From positions 744,001 through 808,000 of the forward strand of contig CANLBN010000001.1 of assembly GCA_947488935.1 (NCBI GenBank): a stretch of DNA of 64,000 nt, given 5' to 3'. The notes below the pieces were generated by a model that saw only the letters and a list, made by a program, of their open reading frames with translations, did not search any database and was not told where the DNA came from. The translations under genes were made by a program, and so were the position numbers. This document shows, piece by piece, positions 55,523-64,000 of this stretch. This stretch comes from an uncultured Pseudomonadales bacterium. GTDB taxonomy: Bacteria; Pseudomonadota; Gammaproteobacteria; Pseudomonadales; Cellvibrionaceae. Numbering within the stretch: position 1 is the first letter of the stretch; every line of letters starts with the position of its first letter.

Positions 55523-56545
55523 TTAAGGTATTTCACTAGCGGGTGTTTTTGAGGGTTTGCCTTCGATATCTTTGACCAGCTTCGGCACTAAATAGCCAGG
55601 TAAAAGGCTGCGTAGTTTGCCATGAAGTTGTTTAGCCTCTGCAAGTGGTAGGTCAAAGTGTGCTCCGCCACTGACAGGGTCAAATAAGTGTAGATAATAG
55701 GGTAATACACCCGCTGAAAATAGATTCTCACTAAGCGCTTTTAATGTCTCAATAGAGTTATTGATGCCTTTTAATAAAACGGTTTGATTGAGTACGGTTA
55801 TACCTGCTTTTCGGAGTCGGTTTATCGCACCAATAAGGTTTTCATCGATTTCGTTAGCATGATTGATGTGCAACACAAAGACAGTATCCATGCTGTTGTT
55901 GCTGAGCCAAGATAGGCATTCGTCGGTAATGCGCTCCGGGATAACAACGGGCAGTCGGCTATGAATACGCAAGCGCTTGATATGGGGTATCGTCGATATT
56001 TGCTCGGTTAACCAAGACAATTGCTTGTCATTTGAGGCTAATGGGTCACCCCCCGAGTAAATAACCTCCTCTATCGTGTTATCGGCCGCGATAGTTTTGA
56101 TGACCTGTAGCCACTCGTTACGATTGAGTCGATTGTCATCGTATGGAAAGTGTCTTCTAAAGCAGTAACGGCAATTGATAGCGCAGTGGCCATTGACTAA
56201 TAATAGTACGCGCCCTGGGTATTTTTGAATAATCCCTTTTTGAGTGTAAGCGAGCTCTTTTATTGGGTCGGTAGAATACCCATCAATGCATATCAGCTCT
56301 TCCTGTATAGGTAACACTTGGCGTAAAAGTGGGTCTTTACTGTCTCCTATTTTCATTCTGTCAACAAATGACTGAGGCACACGCAGTGGAAATTGTTTAG
56401 CGGCAAGATAGGCGGCGGGTAGTAATGATGCGTCTAATTCTAGGTTATTAAGTAGAGTTTTAGGGTCAGTAATGGCATTAGTGAGCTGTTGTTGCCAACT
56501 CATTGTTGATTTGGTCTGCAAAAGGATGTCTGTTCGAGGTATCAT
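55523..56545 (-). CDS. epmB: EF-P (R)-beta-lysylation protein, lysine 2,3-aminomutase-like
   Basis: EpmB isomerises alpha-lysine to (R)-beta-lysine for modification of elongation factor P. It is a radical SAM enzyme of 340 residues with the cluster motif CAINCRYCFRRHFPY (CxxxCxxC), EVIYSGGDPL, RLRIHSRLPVVIPERI, and a PLP-binding C-terminal part (LHLFDPVSGGAHFDLP). It is shorter than clostridial lysine aminomutases, as EpmB is. It is divergent from efp with 64 bases between starts, and epmA follows efp. Confidence 0.94.
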   Translation of the reverse strand: MIPRTDILLQTKSTMSWQQQLTNAITDPKTLLNNLELDASLLPAAYLAAKQFPLRVPQSFVDRMKIGDSKDPLLRQVLPIQEELICIDGYSTDPIKELAYTQKGIIQKYPGRVLLLVNGHCAINCRYCFRRHFPYDDNRLNRNEWLQVIKTIAADNTIEEVIYSGGDPLASNDKQLSWLTEQISTIPHIKRLRIHSRLPVVIPERITDECLSWLSNNSMDTVFVLHINHANEIDENLIGAINRLRKAGITVLNQTVLLKGINNSIETLKALSENLFSAGVLPYYLHLFDPVSGGAHFDLPLAEAKQLHGKLRSLLPGYLVPKLVKDIEGKPSKTPASEIP

Positions 56546-56609
56546 TAGGTTTTTATAGCGGCCTTTTTGTAGCTAATTGTACAATCAATATATTCTAATA
56601 GAGGAACCC

Positions 56610-57179
56610 ATGGCTAATTATTCTACCAACGAGTTGCGCAGCGGCATAAAAGTATTACTTGATGGTGACCCCTGCGCCATTTTGGATAACGAATTTGTTA
56701 AACCTGGCAAGGGTCAAGCATTTAATCGCGTAAAACTACGCAACCTTACCACAGGCCGTGTTTGGGAGCGTACCTTTAAGTCGGGCGAAACCTTAGAAGC
56801 TGCAGATGTAATGGATCGCGACTTAGAGTATTTATATAGCGATGGCGAGTTTTGGCATTTTATGGAACCCGAGAGCTACGAGCAGTTTCAAGCAGATGAA
56901 AAGGCCGTTGGCGATACGGTTAAATGGTTGAAGGAACAAGAAAAATACACGGTGACTTTGTACAATAATTCACCGTTATTAGTAGATCCACCTAATCATA
57001 TCGAGCTAGAAATCACCGAAACAGACCCCGGTGTGAAAGGCGATACTGCCAATGGTGGTACTAAGCCTGCAACACTCATAACGGGAGCTGTGATTAAGGT
57101 ACCTCTGTTTTTATCAGAGGGAGAGGTTATCCGTGTCGATACACGTACAGCTGAATACTTAGGGCGCGGTGGTAAATAA
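56610..57179 (+). CDS. efp: Elongation factor P
   Basis: EF-P relieves ribosome stalling at polyproline. From the ATG at 56610 (GAGGAA upstream) the product has 189 residues with the N-terminal KOW domain and the modification loop [10 protein letters not shown]34 aligns with the beta-lysylated lysine of E. coli EF-P. The C-terminal GTRxxEYLGRG-like ending ([11 protein letters not shown]) is present. Flanking epmB and epmA mean the beta-lysylation system is complete in this organism. Confidence 0.97.
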   Translation: MANYSTNELRSGIKVLLDGDPCAILDNEFVKPGKGQAFNRVKLRNLTTGRVWERTFKSGETLEAADVMDRDLEYLYSDGEFWHFMEPESYEQFQADEKAVGDTVKWLKEQEKYTVTLYNNSPLLVDPPNHIELEITETDPGVKGDTANGGTKPATLITGAVIKVPLFLSEGEVIRVDTRTAEYLGRGGK

Positions 57180-57227
57180 TACCGCAACATATCATGCGCT
57201 TTGTTATGTTTAATTCTCAAAGCGATA

Positions 57228-57257
57228 AAAAGGCTCGCCGGTACTGGTGAGCCTTTT
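57228..57257 (+). terminator. Intrinsic terminator after efp
   Basis: AAAGGCTCGCC pairs with GGTGAGCCTTT (one G-T pair) around GGTACT, followed by TTTT. It lies 49 bases beyond the efp stop and separates efp from epmA. Confidence 0.9.
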
Positions 57258-57311
57258 TTATTGGCATTATAGATGGGGTAACCCGCTGTAGGTAATAGTG
57301 AGCAGATAGTC

Positions 57312-58259
57312 ATGAGTGAAGATAATTTCTGGCAACCCAGTGCCAATATAGAGGCGCTTAAAGCGCGTGCTAGCCTCTATCGTTTTATCCGAGACTTCTT
57401 TTCTACACGTCATGTGCTCGAGGTCGAAACGCCTATTGTTAGCCCCTTTGCGACCGTCGACCCTTTTATCGAAAGCCTAACTACAACACTTTCTAATCGA
57501 TACTGCTATTTGCAGACATCCCCAGAATTCTTTTTAAAGCGTTTGCTGGCAAGTGGTAGTGGCGATGTTTACTCTTTGGCTAAGGCTTTTAGGCAGGGTG
57601 AGCAAGGTGAAAAGCATAATCCTGAATTTACATTGCTAGAGTGGTATCGCGTAGGCTGGGATGAGCATCAATTAATGGAGGAGCTTGAAAAGCTTATTAC
57701 TCTATTGCTGCCCTCTGTCGATCCTCAAAAAATTAGCTACCGTAGTTTGTATTTACAATATCTTGATATTGACCCTCATGCAGTTTCGTTGGATCGTTTA
57801 AAAAAACTCGTTAGAGAAAACATGACGATTGATTTTGAATTGCCTGATAAATCGACTTGTTTTGACTTGTTAATGACCCATTGCATTGAACCACAGATCG
57901 CAAAGGATTTTTTGTTGGTATATAACTATCCTGTTGAACAAGCAGCACTTGCAAAGCTTGGTAAAAATGAACAGGGCCAACTTATTGCGAGGCGTTTTGA
58001 GGTTTATTTACAAGGTATGGAATTAGCCAATGGGTATTTTGAATTAACCGATGCCTGCGAGCAAAAAAAGCGTTTTGACGCTGATGTAGCTTACAGAGAA
58101 AATAATAATTTACCCCTAGTGCCCTACGATAAAAAATTAGTCGCCGCATTAGCTGCGGGAATGCCCGAGTGCGCAGGTGTTGCCCTAGGGATTGATCGCC
58201 TACTTATGATCTTAGAAAAAAAAGCCGATATAAGCCAAGTGCTAAGCTTTACTGTTTAG
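57312..58259 (+). CDS. epmA: EF-P lysine ligase
   Basis: EpmA (GenX/PoxA/YjeA) attaches (R)-beta-lysine to K34 of EF-P. It is a class II lysyl-tRNA synthetase-like catalytic domain without the anticodon-binding domain, 315 residues. Motifs: VETPIVSPFATVDPFIESL, QTSPEFFLKRLLASGSGDVY, FRQGEQGEKHNPEFTLLEWYR, and GMPECAGVALGIDRLLM. The missing N-terminal OB fold distinguishes it from LysS. Confidence 0.95.
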   Translation: MSEDNFWQPSANIEALKARASLYRFIRDFFSTRHVLEVETPIVSPFATVDPFIESLTTTLSNRYCYLQTSPEFFLKRLLASGSGDVYSLAKAFRQGEQGEKHNPEFTLLEWYRVGWDEHQLMEELEKLITLLLPSVDPQKISYRSLYLQYLDIDPHAVSLDRLKKLVRENMTIDFELPDKSTCFDLLMTHCIEPQIAKDFLLVYNYPVEQAALAKLGKNEQGQLIARRFEVYLQGMELANGYFELTDACEQKKRFDADVAYRENNNLPLVPYDKKLVAALAAGMPECAGVALGIDRLLMILEKKADISQVLSFTV

Positions 58260-58289
58260 CTTTTTAATGCAATTCTTTAGTGTCACTCT

Positions 58290-59078
58290 TTAATGCTTGC
58301 AGCTTAAGTCCTGGCGCATATCAAGTGCAGGTTGTTGAACTAATGCATCACCAATAATACTCGCTGGTACACCAGCGATGACTTTATGAGGCGGTATGTC
58401 TTTTAATACCACACTGCCCGAAATAATATGTACACCTTCCCCGATTTCTATATTCCCTAAAATCTTGGAGCCGGCACCGATTAAAACCCCCTTACGTATC
58501 TTAGGATGGCGATCTCCGCTATCTTTACCCGTACCACCTAAGGTAACCGATTGCATAATAGAAACGTTGTCATCAACCACGGCTGTTTCACCAATGACAA
58601 TGCCCGAGCCGTGATCCAGCATAATACCTTTGCCAATTTTAGCCGCGGGGTGAATATCAATACTAAAGGCAGTAGAGATATGATTTTGTAAAAACAGAGC
58701 AATATGATGACGTTTATCATTCCATAACCAATTGGCTACACGATAAGCTTGTAGCGCATGAAAGCCTTTGTAAAATAGTAATGGTGTCGATACGCAGTCG
58801 CAAGCTGAGTCACGCTCATAGGTGGCAATAATATCGGCCCGCACTGCCTCGCTAATTTGGCTTGAAGCGTCGAGTGCTTCTTCGATCATTTCACGAATTA
58901 ACAATGCAGGTGCTGCTGGGCTATCGAGCTTATTGGCTAAATGAAAACTCAAGGCATCTTCTAATGAATTATGATTAAGTACCGTAGCATGTAAAAAGCT
59001 GGCAAGTATTGGCTCTTTAGCCGCTTGCTCCTCGGAGGTTTTTCTTATCATATCCCATACGTTGTCTTGGTTTGGCAT
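58290..59078 (-). CDS. cysE: Serine O-acetyltransferase
   Basis: CysE makes O-acetylserine for cysteine synthesis. From the ATG at 59078 (GAGAGAAG upstream) the protein has 262 residues, the usual CysE length; a longer frame from 59177 adds an atypical leader. It shows LASFLHATVLNHNSLEDALSFHLA at the N terminus, IHPAAKIGKGIMLDHGSGIVIGETA with the catalytic histidine, and left-handed beta-helix hexapeptides (GDRHPKIRKGVLIGAGSKILGNI). It is convergent with epmA. Confidence 0.95.
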   Translation of the reverse strand: MPNQDNVWDMIRKTSEEQAAKEPILASFLHATVLNHNSLEDALSFHLANKLDSPAAPALLIREMIEEALDASSQISEAVRADIIATYERDSACDCVSTPLLFYKGFHALQAYRVANWLWNDKRHHIALFLQNHISTAFSIDIHPAAKIGKGIMLDHGSGIVIGETAVVDDNVSIMQSVTLGGTGKDSGDRHPKIRKGVLIGAGSKILGNIEIGEGVHIISGSVVLKDIPPHKVIAGVPASIIGDALVQQPALDMRQDLSCKH

Positions 59079-59234
59079 TGCTTCTCTCGCTGTGTACGTT
59101 TGACTGGATAAGGTTATTGTTCGATAACATCGGCTATTCGACTGATAGTATATTATCGCCCACTGAATCATTGCCACTATTTTTATGGATAGATGACGAC
59201 TTATCTTTAGGCTAGTTTTAAATTCCCTGACTTT

Positions 59235-60263
59235 TTACAGCCACCTAATAACCGGCTCATTTAATATTGCAAATTGCTCTCTCAAAGATAAGATATGTTC
59301 CGCCCAATAACGTTCAGTATTAAACCATGGAAAATTATGAGGGAAGGCAAGATCATCCCAGCGTCTTGCAAGCCAAGCCGCATAGTGGAGTAGGCGCATA
59401 GCGCGTAATGGCTCAATGAGATTAAGCTCTGCTGGGTCAAAATCACAAAAATCCGTATAACCTTCTAAAATGTCAGCTATTTGCAAACATCGTTGAGAAT
59501 AATCACCAGAGAGCAACATCCAAAGGTCTTGAATTGCAGGCCCATTACGAGCATCGTCGAAATCGACAAAGTGCGCATGATCATCACGCCATAAAATATT
59601 ACCGGGGTGGCAATCGCCATGTAAGCCAATAGTTTTATACGTGGTTTTGTCAAAAACATTGGATATATGTTCGATAATATCTCGTGTTGTTGTCTCGTAG
59701 GCAGGAATTAAATCCTTAGGGATAAAATTATGTTCCAATAGGAAGTTGCGGCTATCGATAGCGTAGCTTTGAATACTGACACTTGGGCGATGTTTAAAGG
59801 GTTGGTGTTGGCTAACATTGTGAATGCGCCCCATAAAACGACCAATGATTTCGAGGTGGTCACCGTTGTCTAGCTCTGGTGCATGCCCTCCGCGCCTTGG
59901 GTAGACCGAAAAGCGATAGCCCTCGTATTCGAGCAATGTTTTTTGTGCAAATTGAAGCGGTGGTACAACGGGAATATCTAAATCCAAGAGTTGCTGGGTA
60001 AACTGGTGCTCTTCAATAATTTGCTTATCACTCCAGCGATTAGGGCGATAAAATTTTGCGATCACCGGCGAGAGCCTGCCCGAGTTGTCTCTTGGTAAAC
60101 TATGGTTTTCTGTATTGTCTGATTTGGCTTCTTCTATGCCTATTTGGTATACACGGTTCTCATAACTGTTGAGGGCCAATATCCGTGAGTCACTCCAATA
60201 GCCCGTACTCTCTATGGCATTAATAACAACATCCGGTGTGAGGTTTGTATAATCTGTTTGCAT
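59235..60263 (-). CDS. srkA: Stress response serine/threonine protein kinase
   Basis: SrkA (YihE/RdoA) is a cytoplasmic kinase that protects against stress-induced death in E. coli. The 342-residue protein has NSYENRVYQIG (ATP loop), VIAKFYRPNRWSDKQIIEEHQF, the catalytic loop GLHGDCHPGNILW, and FVDFDDARNGPAIQDLWMLL. The C-terminal RRWDDLAFPHNFPWFNTERYW segment is characteristic of SrkA. In E. coli it precedes dsbA; here no dsbA is visible and cysE lies downstream. Confidence 0.93.
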   Translation of the reverse strand: MQTDYTNLTPDVVINAIESTGYWSDSRILALNSYENRVYQIGIEEAKSDNTENHSLPRDNSGRLSPVIAKFYRPNRWSDKQIIEEHQFTQQLLDLDIPVVPPLQFAQKTLLEYEGYRFSVYPRRGGHAPELDNGDHLEIIGRFMGRIHNVSQHQPFKHRPSVSIQSYAIDSRNFLLEHNFIPKDLIPAYETTTRDIIEHISNVFDKTTYKTIGLHGDCHPGNILWRDDHAHFVDFDDARNGPAIQDLWMLLSGDYSQRCLQIADILEGYTDFCDFDPAELNLIEPLRAMRLLHYAAWLARRWDDLAFPHNFPWFNTERYWAEHILSLREQFAILNEPVIRWL

Positions 60264-60670
60264 GCTTAGTTGTTTGCTGTTTGTAGTGAATGGTTACTAT
60301 ACAGTGAAATGTACCCGAGAAGTGGATGGTTTACTCTTTGTTAAGGAACCTATAATAAGTTGTGAGTGAATTTTTCTTACCTAAATAAGCTGCTCTTTTG
60401 TTGCCTGTATGGGAGTAAGTAATTGGTGTGAGAAGGAGCGGAAGTCATTGAAATTTCACCAATAGTTCACTATTGTCTTCTGTTTTTGCCTCAAACAGCT
60501 TCTCTCCCTCACTGAAAAATTGTTCAGAGGCTCGTAAGCGTATTTTCAGTAAACAGGATTGATTGATTCAGTTCAAGAAAACTGACAAACTAACTCAATA
60601 AAAAGTGAGCTCAGCGTAATATTCATAAAGGCTTACTTGTATGAACCTAACTAGGAATAAAAAATAAATT
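60264..60670. other. Gene-free region between srkA and the DUF6524 gene
   Basis: This 407-base gap holds divergent promoters for srkA and the DUF6524 gene. An inverted repeat CAATAGT/ACTATTG sits at 60460-60475. I see no small open reading frame with a ribosome site and no RNA gene. Confidence 0.4.
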
Positions 60671-61084
60671 ATGAATCCGGCATTTAAGTTATCTGGTGTT
60701 TTTGTACGTTTTATTGCCTCGACCTGTTTAGTCTTCGCAACATTTAACCCGTCGGGTTATTCTTATTATCACTGGGTAGTTAATAAAGGTGACAGCAGTT
60801 TGCCATTATTACTCATTGCAGGTATTGCACTGGTTATTGGCTGGCTAATATTTTTGCGTGCAACGATGCGCTCGCTAGGCGTTATTGGCGTGAGTTTAGT
60901 GGTTGCGTTACTGGCGTGTTTTGTGTGGCTGGCAATTGATTTTAATCTTGTTAGCTTAGGTAGCCAAGTATTTGTCTATATTGTGCTAGTTATATGTGCC
61001 TTTGTTTTGGCAATCGGTATGTCTTGGTCCCACATCCGTCGTCGCATTTCTGGGCAAGCAGATGTGGATGATGTTGATCAGTAA
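60671..61084 (+). CDS. DUF6524-like small membrane protein
   Basis: A 137-residue inner-membrane protein with about four hydrophobic helices and the N-terminal FVRFIASTCLVFATFNPSGYS segment followed by YYHW, a pattern I associate with DUF6524. The C terminus is short, basic then acidic (SHIRRRIS, DVDDVDQ). No function is known. It ends 7 bases before the convergent HopJ-like gene. Confidence 0.7.
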   Translation: MNPAFKLSGVFVRFIASTCLVFATFNPSGYSYYHWVVNKGDSSLPLLLIAGIALVIGWLIFLRATMRSLGVIGVSLVVALLACFVWLAIDFNLVSLGSQVFVYIVLVICAFVLAIGMSWSHIRRRISGQADVDDVDQ

Positions 61085-61091
61085 TTTTATG

Positions 61092-61454
61092 TTATCTATT
61101 TTTAGGGGCTAGAGCCTGTTGGGCAAAACTAATGCCGGCCCAGCCGTACTTCATAAATGAGCGAATATTGGCGTGGTCATTACCCGTTGGGTTATTGAGT
61201 ACGTCGCTGCGGTAAAAGCTCCCAAAGCAAGCAAGTGTTTCCTCTTCAGAAAAACTATTTAGCTTTGCGAATGCAAATATTTTGCAAGAGCCTTCGTTAC
61301 TGCCGGCCTCGTTAATAACCGTATCACCCTCTTTACCATTACTAAAACGAGTCGGGGTATAATCATATAACTCACTAATTAGCGCAATGATATCTGCAAA
61401 TTCTATCGATGTTGGGTCTTTGTGGAATTGTGATTTTAAGTTTTCTAACGTCAT
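61092..61454 (-). CDS. HopJ type III effector-family protein
   Basis: A 120-residue protein matching the HopJ family: FNxx-like YTPTRFSNG, NEAGSNEGSCKIFAFAKL, FGSFYRSDVLNNPTGNDHANIR and a C-terminal GWAGISFAQQAL. Although named after a Pseudomonas syringae effector, the family is common in free-living marine bacteria without type III secretion, so an effector role is unlikely here. Function unknown. Same strand as ppiC upstream, 67 bases apart. Confidence 0.82.
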   Translation of the reverse strand: MTLENLKSQFHKDPTSIEFADIIALISELYDYTPTRFSNGKEGDTVINEAGSNEGSCKIFAFAKLNSFSEEETLACFGSFYRSDVLNNPTGNDHANIRSFMKYGWAGISFAQQALAPKNR

Positions 61455-61521
61455 ATTTTATAGGCCTAATGAATAAAGCAGCATTACAAGGCTAAAAGCC
61501 CAGTAATGCCAAAGTCAGTTG

Positions 61522-61803
61522 CTATTCGGAGCGACTCGTCACCTCAAGCAAATGGTAGCCAAACTGGGTTTTAACCGGGCCATGGACAGTATTTAACGCG
61601 TCGTTAAATACCACTTTATCGAATTCAGGGACCATTTGACCTTGGCCAAACTCACCGAGTTCACCCCCGCTAGAGCCAGATGGGCAGCTAGAATGTTCCT
61701 TTGCTACATCGGTAAAGGCTTTTCCATTTTCGATCTCTTGTTTAAGCGCTAAGCACTTTTCTTCTGTTTCAACCAATATATGTCGTGCGCTTGCTCTAGG
61801 CAT
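61522..61803 (-). CDS. ppiC: Parvulin-type peptidyl-prolyl cis-trans isomerase C
   Basis: PpiC is a cytoplasmic single-domain parvulin that speeds proline isomerisation during folding. The 93-residue protein is complete: ASARHILVETEEKCLALK, HSSCPSGSSGGELGEFGQGQ, MVPEFDKVVF and VKTQFGYHLLEVTSR. There is no signal peptide, consistent with the cytoplasmic PpiC type. AGGAAA precedes the ATG. Confidence 0.94.
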   Translation of the reverse strand: MPRASARHILVETEEKCLALKQEIENGKAFTDVAKEHSSCPSGSSGGELGEFGQGQMVPEFDKVVFNDALNTVHGPVKTQFGYHLLEVTSRSE

Positions 61804-62166
61804 AGTGTTTTCCTGTTTAAGAGTTGGGTGAGATAACTTAGCTCATGCTAAGTAGGGGCATGAAATGTAAGTAAAGCATTATAATTATTTGCGCGTATAA
61901 AATAAACAAACCCTTTTAGTGCTAATGACCGCGTATTTATTATGGTTATTGGGTTGTTTTCTTCTATTTAGTCATAAATAATTATGCCGTTAAGTTATTA
62001 ATTTATAAAACTTTTCTGTTTATTGCATATATATTGATCATAGTCTATTCTCAAGTAATGGATGTGCAGTTGGTGATATTCTAGGCAATATAGAAATAAT
62101 CATAGCTATAAGTTATTTGCCGTCATTACGTTTCTCTCAGTTCGTCAAACTCTGCTGTATTGGTTT
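61804..62166. other. Gene-free spacer between ppiC and a GGDEF-EAL gene
   Basis: This 363-base AT-rich spacer should hold divergent promoters for ppiC and the downstream gene. I see no gene, strong hairpin or recognisable operator in it. Confidence 0.4.
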
Positions 62167-63747
62167 ATGGAACAAAGAAGAAGGCTTCTCAGGCTCAAAC
62201 AATTTATCAGGCGTAGATCTCGTCTCCATGTCGAGGTCTTTATTATCTTTTGTGTTGCTTTTTTAGCCACTGTGATTGCGGCTGAGGGCGACCTTTTTGA
62301 AGCTTTGTATGAGTTTAGCCGTAGCCATGAAAGCTGGGAGCTTGATGAGCTGTTTTCATTACTCATGGTTGCATCGTTAGCATTGATTGCTATTTTGTGG
62401 CGCAATTTAAAATACCTAAAAATAGAGAACCGGCTCCGCTTAAAAGCAGAAGGCGAAATCAAGAAGCTAGCGTTTTACGATAGCCTAACCAACCTGCCAA
62501 ATAGAGACCTGTTGTTAGATCGATTAGAAAACACATTATTTAATGCGCAAAGGCACAATAGCATTGCTGCGGTGTTATTTATTGATGTCGATAATTTTAA
62601 GCCGGTTAATGATACTTATGGTCACCATGCCGGCGATGAATTATTGATCGCAATCGCTAAGCGCTTAGAGACTACATTGCGCGGTGGAGATACGCTTGCC
62701 CGAATTGCTGGTGATGAATTTATTGTTGTGGCGAGAACGCCCAAAAACGAAGACTGGGTGTGGGCATTAGCCGAGCGTATTACTATGGCTATGCAGAGTC
62801 CATTTTTCATTGCGAATAAAGATTTACATATCAGTGTCAGTGTTGGTGTTGCTATTTATCCGGTCGACGGAGTCGATAGTGAGCAGCTTATTAAAAACGC
62901 CGATACGGCGATGTATTTCGCTAAGAACGAAGGTAAAAATAAGTTTAAATTCTTTTCTCCAGAGATTGATTCTTCAGCTAAAAATAAATCTTTTGTGCGT
63001 GCATACCTACGCAGTGCTATGGATAATGGTGAGCTTTCCTTGGTGTATCAACCTATTGTCGATATGCAAACCCAAGAGGTTAAAGGGGCTGAGGCATTGT
63101 TGCGATGGAATAGCCTTGAGGTAGGTGATGTTGCACCGAGTGATTTTATTCCTATTGCCGAAGAGACAGGCCTCATTGAGCCTATTGGTATGTGGGTATT
63201 TCGCCAAGCTTGCATGCAAATTAAACTCTGGCGAGATGCTGGGTTTTCTCCTATTCCTCTATCCATCAATATGTCGGCAGAACAATTAAAAAAAGAAAAC
63301 TTTACAACAATGGTCGCTTTTATTTTAAAAGAATTTGATATTGCTCCCCACCTTATAGAGCTCGAATTAACAGAGACATCTATTATGTCTGATGTTGAGT
63401 CATCAATAAAATCAATGCTAGAGCTTAATCGTTTAGGAATATCTTTAGCCATTGATGATTTTGGTACAGGCTATTCTTCCATTAGCTACTTGAGAAAATT
63501 AAAACTTAACCGATTAAAAATAGATAAAAGCTTTGTCGAAAATATCCCAGATAATAGCGAGGATATCCATATTACTAATAGTATAATCTCTCTCGCAAAT
63601 AGCCTTCATTTAGAACTAACAGTCGAGGGCATAGAGACAGATCAGCAATTCGCCCACTTTAGAGATACAAGTTGTGGGTCAGCACAGGGTTATCTTTTTA
63701 GTCGCCCAGTTAAGGCGGTAGAGTTTGAAGAATTCCTAACTAAGTAA
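62167..63747 (+). CDS. Membrane-bound GGDEF-EAL cyclic-di-GMP protein
   Basis: A 526-residue inner-membrane protein with two helices (about residues 22-40 and 63-78), then a GGDEF domain with the motif as AGDEF, a variant that is often still active, and an EAL domain with AEALLRW, SINMSAEQL, ELTETSIM and IDDFGTGYSSISYL. The EAL residues appear complete, so phosphodiesterase activity is likely and cyclase activity possible. It lacks any recognised input domain besides the membrane segment. The basic N terminus (RRRLLRLKQFIRRRSR) suits a cytoplasmic N end. Confidence 0.9.
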   Translation: MEQRRRLLRLKQFIRRRSRLHVEVFIIFCVAFLATVIAAEGDLFEALYEFSRSHESWELDELFSLLMVASLALIAILWRNLKYLKIENRLRLKAEGEIKKLAFYDSLTNLPNRDLLLDRLENTLFNAQRHNSIAAVLFIDVDNFKPVNDTYGHHAGDELLIAIAKRLETTLRGGDTLARIAGDEFIVVARTPKNEDWVWALAERITMAMQSPFFIANKDLHISVSVGVAIYPVDGVDSEQLIKNADTAMYFAKNEGKNKFKFFSPEIDSSAKNKSFVRAYLRSAMDNGELSLVYQPIVDMQTQEVKGAEALLRWNSLEVGDVAPSDFIPIAEETGLIEPIGMWVFRQACMQIKLWRDAGFSPIPLSINMSAEQLKKENFTTMVAFILKEFDIAPHLIELELTETSIMSDVESSIKSMLELNRLGISLAIDDFGTGYSSISYLRKLKLNRLKIDKSFVENIPDNSEDIHITNSIISLANSLHLELTVEGIETDQQFAHFRDTSCGSAQGYLFSRPVKAVEFEEFLTK

Positions 63748-63869
63748 CGTATCTAATAATATTTATTAAAAATAGCTGCCAATCACTTCCTTCTGTAATA
63801 AATTAGTCTATAATAGACGCCGTAACCTTTTCTGCCCTTTAATCATCTAATCTAATAAGAATCGAATAT

Positions 63870-63888
63870 GTTTATAGTCACTATAAAC
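63870..63888. repeat. Palindrome near the right edge
   Basis: GTTTATAGTCACTATAAAC has perfect 8-base arms around TCA. It lies about 75 bases upstream of a possible gene start at the window edge and could be an operator; no protein can be assigned. Confidence 0.55.
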
Positions 63889-63947
63889 AAGTCGTAGTGC
63901 TGTGCTTTTTATAGCAATAGCTTAGAGTATTAGGGGGTAAAAATATA

Positions 63948-64000
63948 TTGGTAAATAGCGATATGGATTCCAGCGTTTTTCAAAGTCAAGACTGCAAAAA
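63948..64000 (+). CDS. Possible gene start, cut by the window edge
   Basis: An open frame begins at TTG 63948 (with AGGGGGT about 9 bases upstream) or ATG 63963 and runs off the window, encoding MDSSVFQSQDCK from the ATG. It is too short to identify. Confidence 0.3.
   Translation, partial: MVNSDMDSSVFQSQDCK

Noticed and set aside
57312..58259. A second lysyl-tRNA synthetase
   Set aside because: The protein lacks the anticodon-binding OB fold and sits beside efp and epmB, so it is EpmA.
61092..61454. A type III secretion effector
   Set aside because: The HopJ family is widespread in bacteria lacking type III secretion, and no secretion genes or chaperones are nearby.

Overview
The window is a 64 kb chromosomal stretch from an AT-rich gammaproteobacterium. 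It looks like a marine member of the Cellvibrionales or a related order, a placement inferred from gene content and order rather than from a marker phylogeny. Supporting synteny includes glnE-ilvE next to lipopolysaccharide (LPS) core genes and fimX beside serB (both pseudomonad-like), and nudF-yqiB-cpdA-yqiA-parE, rpsF-rpsR-DUF2232-rplI-dnaB and the epmB/efp/epmA module (widespread in gammaproteobacteria). I see no rRNA, tRNA, CRISPR array, prophage or intact insertion sequence.

Layout. 0-5 kb: the 3' end of a GspE/PulE secretion ATPase, glnE and ilvE. 4.8-24 kb: an LPS inner-core and lipid A export region. It has a complete ADP-heptose pathway (gmhA, gmhB, hldE, hldD), two heptosyltransferases, a Kdo kinase (kdkA), two tandem paralogous kinase-fold genes, GT4 and WaaE-like glycosyltransferases, an O-antigen ligase-like protein, an FkbM methyltransferase, msbA and waaA. 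The stretch 17.8-21.0 kb between the ligase gene and msbA is gene-poor and holds two decayed transposase genes, one IS481-like and one IS30-like, plus a perfect 15-bp hairpin. 24-31 kb: tolC (minus strand), then nudF-yqiB-cpdA-yqiA-parE. 30.7-34.3 kb: a candidate zinc-starvation operon (ZigA-type COG0523 GTPase, DUF1826, MerC, second COG0523 GTPase) behind a perfect 20-bp Zur-type palindrome. 34.5-39.2 kb: DUF2750, an orphan gene, rhombosortase, an unusual metallophosphoesterase, a sodium:solute symporter and a flavin-reductase-like protein.

39.3-43.2 kb: the rpsF ribosomal protein operon with a recognisable S6:S18-binding leader, then dnaB. 43.3-50.5 kb: a small acidic protein, TatD, a natural CsdA-CsdE fusion, a MocR regulator divergent from a DUF1127 gene with repeated GTACAG motifs between them, and a PAS-GGDEF-EAL protein. 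50.5-55.2 kb: ytjB, serB and fimX (degenerate GGDEF and EAL). 55.5-63.7 kb: EF-P and its two modification enzymes, cysE, srkA, DUF6524, HopJ-like, ppiC and a second GGDEF-EAL protein. A possible gene start lies at the right edge.

Themes: outer-membrane LPS assembly from heptose synthesis to export; zinc homeostasis under a probable Zur operator; cyclic-di-GMP signalling by two apparently active dual-domain proteins and one degenerate receptor; and autoregulated ribosomal protein synthesis. All functional names come from recognising sequence motifs and synteny by eye; no database search was run.
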